A DNA stretch of 12,110 nucleotides from an uncultured Lachnospiraceae bacterium (GTDB lineage Bacteria; Bacillota; Clostridia; Lachnospirales; Lachnospiraceae), in the NCBI GenBank assembly GCA_910577065.1, contig CAJTLD010000032.1:1-12110 (forward strand), written 5' to 3'. Made by a program: the position numbers and the translations under genes. The notes under the pieces are model-generated. The model made no database searches and was not told where the DNA came from. It saw only the letters and a program-made list of their open reading frames with translations. Shown here piece after piece: positions 7,654 to 12,110 of this stretch; positions within the stretch are counted from its first letter, which is position 1, and each line of letters starts with the position of its first letter.

Positions 7654-7697
7654 AATCCGGCCTATTGAAAGTTGCCTTACGGCAAGAGGCCGGATTC
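7653..7697. repeat. Long hairpin with TTAC loop (hairpin 2)
   Basis: Perfect 11-bp arms, GAATCCGGCCT (7653-7663) and AGGCCGGATTC (7687-7697), surround a second perfect 5-bp stem, TTGCC (7672-7676) and GGCAA (7681-7685), with the loop TTAC (7677-7680). The 5' side has an 8-nt bulge against 1 nt on the 3' side. It starts on the last base of hairpin 1, so the two form one composite structure. No T-run follows. The IS3 transposase relic begins 14 nt downstream. Confidence 0.8.
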
Positions 7698-7710
7698 TGG
7701 CCCCATTACT

Positions 7711-7809
7711 GTAGCTAGCATAACGGACCGCCATATCACCAGCGAACTGGCAATCCGTACATTGCAGAAAGTATTAGAATCCCAACGCCCGGCAAAAGAC
7801 AGCCTGATG
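7711..7809 (+). pseudogene. Relic of an IS3-family transposase (OrfB, DDE domain)
   Basis: This 33-codon stretch translates as VASITDRHITSELAIRTLQK followed by VLESQRPAKDSL. It resembles the integrase-core segment of IS3-family OrfB between the strand after the first catalytic Asp (YDRSI-type) and the HSDQGSQY motif carrying the second Asp. Similarity stops abruptly after the Ser-Leu at about 7806. The frame continues with unrelated residues to a stop by 7872. No DDE catalytic residue, OrfA, or terminal inverted repeat is present, so the element is dead and heavily truncated. The call rests on my recognition of the family sequence rather than a search. Confidence 0.65.
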
Positions 7810-7942
7810 AAAGCGGAATCGTCAATTGTCTATTCAAGCGCGCTTTGCGTCCGTTCAGGAATAATCCATTGATTTTTACAAAAAAGTTTTTTACAGTATC
7901 CCAGAGCATGTTTGAAAAATACTTTTCGACAGATATATTCCA

Positions 7943-8031
7943 CACTTAGCACCCAAAGGGTATGATATGCCGAATAAGGGAGACGCAGCGGGCTACGTTG
8001 ACTGTATTTGGCGCAAATGTCACGCTAAGTG
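7943..8031. other. Nested inverted repeats, candidate structured RNA or repeat
   Basis: An outer 8-bp pairing, CACTTAGC (7943-7950) with GCTAAGTG (8024-8031), encloses a small hairpin ACCC-AAA-GGGT (7951-7961). It also encloses an 8-bp pairing, GCCGAATA (7969-7976) with TATTTGGC (8005-8012), which has one G-U. Within the latter a 4-bp stem, CAGC (7986-7989) with GTTG (7997-8000), is possible. The layout resembles a multi-stem RNA fold, but it matches no riboswitch or ribozyme consensus that I know. It could equally be part of an interspersed repeat or a DNA-level element. Neither strand is favoured. Confidence 0.4.
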
Positions 8032-8161
8032 GGGGATGCAGTCCTTTACCACAGCTTTTTGTGTCGGCATTATACCGGAATGATTTATAGATATATCGTT
8101 CGCTGTAGTACCAGTACTAGAGGGACAAACAAAAATTTTTTAGAAATAAGGAGGAATCAGA

Positions 8162-8746
8162 ATGACAGAACGGGAAAAAATGTTAGCGGGACAGTTGTAT
8201 GACTGCGGGGATCCGGAATTACTGGACAGGTGGCATAAAGCCAAAGATCTGATGCGGGATTATAATTTGGCAAATTCTGCGGATGCGGCCGAAAAAGAGA
8301 GGATATTAAATGAACTGCTGGGAGGGAGAGGGAAAAACCTGTGGATTACCGCGCCGTTTTATGTGGATTATGGGAACAATATTTATTTTGGGAATAACTG
8401 TGAAGTGAATATGAACTGTACTTTTTTAGACGACAACAAAATTGTAATCGGAGACAATGCCCTGATAGCGCCGAATGTTCAGATTTATACTGCTTTTCAT
8501 CCGGCAAATGCGGCGGACCGGTTCGGGGAATGCAAGGAGGACGGCTCTTTTGCGTTCTGCAAAACAATAACGGCTCCGGTTACTATCGGCGATAATGTGT
8601 GGATTGGAGGAGGCGCAATCCTTCTGCCCGGCGTCACCATCGGCGACAATGTTGTGATTGGAGCGGGGAGCGTTGTTGCAAAAGACATTCCTTCTAATGT
8701 GATCGCTTATGGAAATCCCTGCAGGGTTGTACGGGAAAACAGGTAA
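8162..8746 (+). CDS. Sugar O-acetyltransferase (maltose/galactoside type)
   Basis: The gene encodes 194 aa. It is expected to transfer acetyl from acetyl-CoA to a sugar hydroxyl in the cytoplasm. The N-terminal segment (1 to about 55, with EREKMLAGQLYDCGDPEL) is the Mac domain of maltose acetyltransferases. The rest is a left-handed beta-helix of hexapeptide repeats such as IVIGDN, VTIGDNVWIGGGAILLPGVTIGDN and VVIGAGSVV. Catalytic H113 lies in YTAFHP, and the C-terminal NPCRVVR motif is standard for the LacA/Maa/NodL group. The start is supported by AAGGAGG at 8148-8154 with a 7-nt spacer. It stands alone between an insertion-sequence scar and dnaE, 124 nt before dnaE, and is somewhat more AT-rich than the neighbouring operon, which would fit acquisition with the accessory stretch. 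The true substrate cannot be read from sequence; many family members are of unproven specificity. Confidence 0.93.
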   Translation: MTEREKMLAGQLYDCGDPELLDRWHKAKDLMRDYNLANSADAAEKERILNELLGGRGKNLWITAPFYVDYGNNIYFGNNCEVNMNCTFLDDNKIVIGDNALIAPNVQIYTAFHPANAADRFGECKEDGSFAFCKTITAPVTIGDNVWIGGGAILLPGVTIGDNVVIGAGSVVAKDIPSNVIAYGNPCRVVRENR

Positions 8747-8870
8747 TCAGTCCGCGGTTTATTTCTGTCCGGACGCAGTACTGGTCCACTGAGAGTATAC
8801 TGGATATAAATCAGGATGCATGTTCACATTGGCATAAAAACAGACAAAAGAAACAGAAACGGAGTATATC
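8747..8870 (+). other. Leader region upstream of dnaE
   Basis: This 124-nt gap holds no gene. A GTCCG...CGGAC pairing (arms near 8750-8754 and 8770-8774) and a palindromic CAGTACTG (8776-8783) are present, with no T-run after either. Possible -10 boxes are TATACT (8796-8801) and TATAAA (8805-8810), but neither has a good -35 at 17 nt, so promoter assignment is weak. The dnaE ribosome binding site GGAG lies at 8861-8864. Confidence 0.4.
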
Positions 8871-11800
8871 ATGTCATTCATCCATTTGCACGTCCATACC
8901 GAATACAGTCTTTTGGACGGCTCAAACAAAATTAACGAATATGTTGCCAGAGTAAAGGAACTGGGCATGAACGCTGCGGCTATTACCGATCATGGCGTAA
9001 TGTACGGCGTGATCGACTTTTATAAAGCCGCCAAGGCCGCAGGGATCCGACCGATAATAGGCTGCGAAGTCTATGTCGCCCCCAATTCCCGCTTTGACAG
9101 GGAAACCTCGCACGGCGAAGACCGCTATTACCATCTGGTGCTCCTCGCCGAAAACAATCAGGGCTACGCCAACCTGGTCAAAATTGTATCCAAAGGCTTT
9201 GTCGACGGCTACTATTATAAACCGAGAGTGGATATGGAAACGCTGCGGCAATACCACGAAGGGATTATTGCGCTTAGCGCCTGCCTTGCCGGGGAAGTGC
9301 AGCGGTATCTGGTGCGCGGCCTGTACGAGGAAGCAAAAAAAACGGCTTATAAATACCGCGCCTGTTTTGGGGAAGGCAATTTCTTTTTGGAACTGCAGGA
9401 TCACGGCATTCCCCAGCAGCAGACGGTTAACCAGCAGCTTTTGCGCCTGTCAAAGGATACCGGGATCGCCCTGGTGGCTACCAACGACGTACACTACACC
9501 TACGAAGCGGACGCCGAACCCCACGATATCCTGCTCTGTCTGCAGACCGGCAAAAAATTAAGCGACGAAAACAGGATGCGTTACGAAGGCGGCCAGTACT
9601 ATGTCAAATCCGAAGAGGAGATGAAGGCGCTTTTTCCCTACGCCATAGAAGCAGTGGAAAATACCCAGAAAATAGCGGAACGCTGCCAGGTGGAAATTGA
9701 GTTTGGGAATACCAAGCTTCCGGATTTTCCCGTACCGGACGGATTTACAACGTTCGAATATTTACAGAAGCTGTGTTATGACGGCTTAAAGGAACGCTAT
9801 CCTGACCGTGCGGATACCCTAAAGCCCCGTCTCGACGAAGAACTTGGCGTCATTAAAAATATGGGGTATGTTGAATATTTCCTGATTGTGTGGGATTATA
9901 TCCGTTTTGCCAGGGAGCAGGGCATTATGGTAGGCCCGGGGCGCGGCAGCGCGGCGGGAAGCCTGGTTTCTTACACCACCGGGATTACAAATATTGACCC
10001 GATCCGCTACGGGCTGATTTTTGAGCGGTTCTTAAATCCGGAACGAATTTCCATGCCGGATATCGACGTGGATTTCTGCTTTGAGAGACGCCAGGAAGTC
10101 ATAGACTATGTAGTGGAAAAATATGGGAAGGAATGTGTAACGCTGATTATTACGTTTGGTACGTTAGCGGCAAGGGGCGTAATCCGCGACGTAGGGCGCG
10201 TCATGGACTTGCCGTATGCGTTTGTGGATAACATTGCCAAAAGCATCCCGAATGAACCGGGGGCTTCCATTACGATTGACCGGGCGCTTAAGATGAATCC
10301 GGAACTGCGTTCCATGTATGAAAACGACGAACGCGTGACGCGTTTAATCGATATGTCAAAGCGCTTGGAAGGGCTGCCCAGGCATTCGTCCACCCACGCC
10401 GCAGGCGTCGTGATTTCACAGAAGCCGATGGAAGAATACGTTCCGCTTGCAAGAGGTACGGACGGTATGGTTACCACCCAGTTTACGATGACGACGATTG
10501 AGGAACTGGGACTTTTGAAAATGGATTTTCTGGGGCTTCGAACGCTGACTGTCATTCAAAACGCCGTACGGATGGCGGAGAAGAACCGCGGCGTATCCCT
10601 GGATATCGACCGGATTGATTTTGACGATAAGGACGTATTTGATTCCCTTGGGACGGGCAGGACGGAGGGCGTGTTCCAGCTTGAAAGCGCCGGGATGAAA
10701 AGCTTTATGAAGGAGTTAAAGCCGCAGAATATAGAGGACGTAATAGCGGGTATTTCACTGTACCGCCCGGGCCCTATGGATTTTATCCCGGCATATATAC
10801 GCGGGAAAAACAACTCCGGGCAGATCACCTACGACTGTCCGCAGCTTGAGCCGATCTTGGAGCCGACCTACGGCTGTATTGTCTATCAGGAACAGGTTAT
10901 GCAGATCGTCCGGGATTTGGCGGGCTATACCTGGGGCAGAAGCGACTTGGTGCGCCGCGCCATGTCCAAGAAAAAACAGTCCGTTATGGAACAGGAGCGC
11001 AGAAATTTTGTGTTCGGAAATCAGGACGAGCAGGTGGCGGGCTGTGTGGCAAACGGCATCGACGAAAAAATTGCCGATAAAATATTTGATGAAATGATTG
11101 ATTTTGCCAAATATGCGTTTAACAAATCACACGCCGCGGCTTACGCTGTCGTGGCCTACCAGACCGCTTTTTTAAAATACTATTACCCTGAAGAATATAT
11201 GGCTGCGCTGTTGACTTCCGTGCAGGATCATGTAACGAAGGTTTCCGAATATATTTTAACCTGCCGCCGGATGGGCATCGAAATTCTGCCGCCGGATATC
11301 AACGAGGGCGAGAGTGGTTTTTCCGTATCCGGGCGGCGGATCCGCTACGGGCTTTCCGCCATCAAAAGCGTGGGGCGCCCGGTAATCGCCGCTATTTTGG
11401 AAAACAGGCGCGCGCAGGGCAGGTTTTCTTCCTTAAAAGATTTCCTTACCCGTATGGACGGCAAGGAAGTCAACAAGCGTGCGGTGGAGAACTTTATCAA
11501 AGCGGGGGCGTTTGACGGGTTAGAAGGCTTTAGAAAGCAGAAAATGCTTGTATTTCCTTTGATCATGGATCATATCGTCCAAGAACGCAAAAACACCGTT
11601 GCCGGGCAAATAAGCCTGTTTGACCTGGTCAGTGAGGAAGAAAAAAAAGAATACGAAATTTCCATGCCAAACGTAGGCGAATATGAAAAAGAGGAACTGC
11701 TCGGTTTTGAAAAAGAAGTTTTGGGCATTTATGTCAGCGGTCATCCGCTGGAAGAATATGAGGAGCGCTGGCGCAAAAATATTACCGCTACCACGGCGGA

Positions 11801-12110
11801 TTTTCTGCTGGACGAAGAGACGGGGGAAACCAAAGTAAAAGACGGCGAGTCTGTTATGGCGGGCGGGATGATTACCGGAAAAACGATTAAATACACCAAG
11901 ACAAATCAGGTTATGGCGTTTATTACAATAGAGGATTTACTCGGTTCCGTGGAAGTCGTTGTGTTTCCAAGGGATTATGAAAAGAACCAGGCGCTGCTTT
12001 CCGAAGAGGCGAAAGTATTTGTGCGCGGCCGGGTAAACGCCGAGGAAGAAAAAAACGGCAAATTGATCTGTGAAAAAGTGTATTCTTTTGAAGACGCCAG
12101 GCGGGAGCTG
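8871..12110 (+). CDS. dnaE: DNA polymerase III alpha subunit DnaE, 3' end cut by window
   Basis: The frame is open for 1080 codons to the right edge; Gram-positive DnaE proteins are usually about 1100-1170 aa, so only the last part is missing. The start follows GGAG with a 6-nt spacer. The N-terminal PHP domain keeps a full set of likely metal ligands: H7, H9, D16, H41, E66, H88, C138, D206 and H208. The polymerase core contains VGPGRGSAAGSLVSY, the catalytic pair in MPDIDVDF (D399, D401), and the third Asp (D552) in KMDFLGLRTLT. A clamp-binding motif QISLF is at 913-917, followed by an OB-fold region from about residue 990 to the edge. It is the replicative or lagging-strand polymerase, acting with the sliding clamp; Firmicutes normally also carry PolC, not seen here. 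All expected core residues are intact, with no frameshift. Confidence 0.97.
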   Translation, partial: MSFIHLHVHTEYSLLDGSNKINEYVARVKELGMNAAAITDHGVMYGVIDFYKAAKAAGIRPIIGCEVYVAPNSRFDRETSHGEDRYYHLVLLAENNQGYANLVKIVSKGFVDGYYYKPRVDMETLRQYHEGIIALSACLAGEVQRYLVRGLYEEAKKTAYKYRACFGEGNFFLELQDHGIPQQQTVNQQLLRLSKDTGIALVATNDVHYTYEADAEPHDILLCLQTGKKLSDENRMRYEGGQYYVKSEEEMKALFPYAIEAVENTQKIAERCQVEIEFGNTKLPDFPVPDGFTTFEYLQKLCYDGLKERYPDRADTLKPRLDEELGVIKNMGYVEYFLIVWDYIRFAREQGIMVGPGRGSAAGSLVSYTTGITNIDPIRYGLIFERFLNPERISMPDIDVDFCFERRQEVIDYVVEKYGKECVTLIITFGTLAARGVIRDVGRVMDLPYAFVDNIAKSIPNEPGASITIDRALKMNPELRSMYENDERVTRLIDMSKRLEGLPRHSSTHAAGVVISQKPMEEYVPLARGTDGMVTTQFTMTTIEELGLLKMDFLGLRTLTVIQNAVRMAEKNRGVSLDIDRIDFDDKDVFDSLGTGRTEGVFQLESAGMKSFMKELKPQNIEDVIAGISLYRPGPMDFIPAYIRGKNNSGQITYDCPQLEPILEPTYGCIVYQEQVMQIVRDLAGYTWGRSDLVRRAMSKKKQSVMEQERRNFVFGNQDEQVAGCVANGIDEKIADKIFDEMIDFAKYAFNKSHAAAYAVVAYQTAFLKYYYPEEYMAALLTSVQDHVTKVSEYILTCRRMGIEILPPDINEGESGFSVSGRRIRYGLSAIKSVGRPVIAAILENRRAQGRFSSLKDFLTRMDGKEVNKRAVENFIKAGAFDGLEGFRKQKMLVFPLIMDHIVQERKNTVAGQISLFDLVSEEEKKEYEISMPNVGEYEKEELLGFEKEVLGIYVSGHPLEEYEERWRKNITATTADFLLDEETGETKVKDGESVMAGGMITGKTIKYTKTNQVMAFITIEDLLGSVEVVVFPRDYEKNQALLSEEAKVFVRGRVNAEEEKNGKLICEKVYSFEDARREL

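Larger units (their letters stand above)
7581..8161. other. 0.58-kb intergenic accessory stretch
   Basis: No intact gene is present between the PHP phosphoesterase and the acetyltransferase. The stretch holds two abutting hairpins (7619-7697), a 33-codon relic of an IS3-family transposase (7711-7809), and a segment with nested inverted repeats (7943-8031). There is also a small inverted repeat, TAGTAC-CA-GTACTA, around 8106-8119, just upstream of the acetyltransferase ribosome binding site. I found no convincing -35/-10 pair for the acetyltransferase gene here. The short open frames on either strand lack ribosome binding sites and recognisable similarity, apart from the IS3 piece. Confidence 0.7.

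Noticed and set aside
7653..7697. Hairpin 2 as an intrinsic terminator
   Set aside because: No T-run follows on either strand, and no gene ends into it.
7800..7830. A CTGATGA-AAGCGG string resembling a hammerhead ribozyme core
   Set aside because: There is no partner GAAA core with supporting stems at the right distance, and the string begins inside the IS3 transposase relic.
7943..8031. A known riboswitch (c-di-GMP, THF, ydaO types considered)
   Set aside because: The conserved core strings and stem order of those classes are not present; only the generic nested pairing is seen.
47..8110. The 13-nt match GTTCGCTGTAGTA at 47-59 and 8098-8110, considered as an attachment site or element boundary pair
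   Set aside because: About one 13-nt match is expected by chance among all position pairs in 12 kb, the flanks do not match, and the 8 kb between them is ordinary core genes.
8922..9404. Minus-strand open frame (160 codons) within the 5' part of dnaE
   Set aside because: It is antisense to the conserved PHP domain of DnaE and has no ribosome binding site; it is a shadow of dnaE. The same applies to the minus frames at 10106-10555 and 10556-10828.

Overview
The window looks like chromosome from a low- to mid-GC Gram-positive Clostridia, most likely a Lachnospiraceae-type gut anaerobe. This rests on strong AGGAGG-type ribosome binding sites before nearly every gene, good sigma-A-like promoters, a Gram-positive-type DnaE, and a DUF815 AAA ATPase next to a clostridial-style Ppx with a C-terminal HD region. 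The taxonomic call is inference from protein character, not from a marker gene.

Layout. (1) 78-554, minus: a small acidic hypothetical protein with its own promoter, transcribed divergently from the next block. (2) 691-6672, plus: a tightly spaced four-gene cluster starting at a near-ideal promoter (691-719) and ending at a strong hairpin terminator (6626-6672). Its genes are a DUF815 AAA ATPase, an exopolyphosphatase/GppA-like protein with an HD region, polyphosphate kinase 1, and a Cof-type HAD phosphatase. Gaps are 20, 10 and 21 nt, so this is very probably one operon for polyphosphate metabolism. (3) 6684-7523, minus: a PHP-domain phosphoesterase (TrpH/YciV type), convergent with the operon and sharing the terminator, which also works on the minus strand. 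(4) 7581-8161: a 0.58-kb accessory stretch with two abutting hairpins, a short decayed piece of an IS3-family transposase, and a further segment with nested inverted repeats. (5) 8162-8746, plus: a hexapeptide-repeat sugar O-acetyltransferase of the maltose/galactoside acetyltransferase type. (6) 8871 to the right edge, plus: dnaE, DNA polymerase III alpha subunit, cut by the window end after 1080 codons.

How the genes work together: PPK1 makes polyphosphate from ATP and the Ppx-like protein is expected to degrade or sense it. The AAA ATPase and HAD phosphatase are tied to them only by gene order. The Ppx-like protein departs from the family consensus at two nucleotide/phosphate-binding motifs (Asp to Tyr in the first, Ser-Thr-Glu to Asn-Leu-Gln in the second), so its catalytic activity is open to doubt. 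I found no CRISPR array, tRNA, rRNA, defence system or intact mobile element. The most unusual material is the structured non-coding stretch at 7619-8031 and the atypical Ppx.
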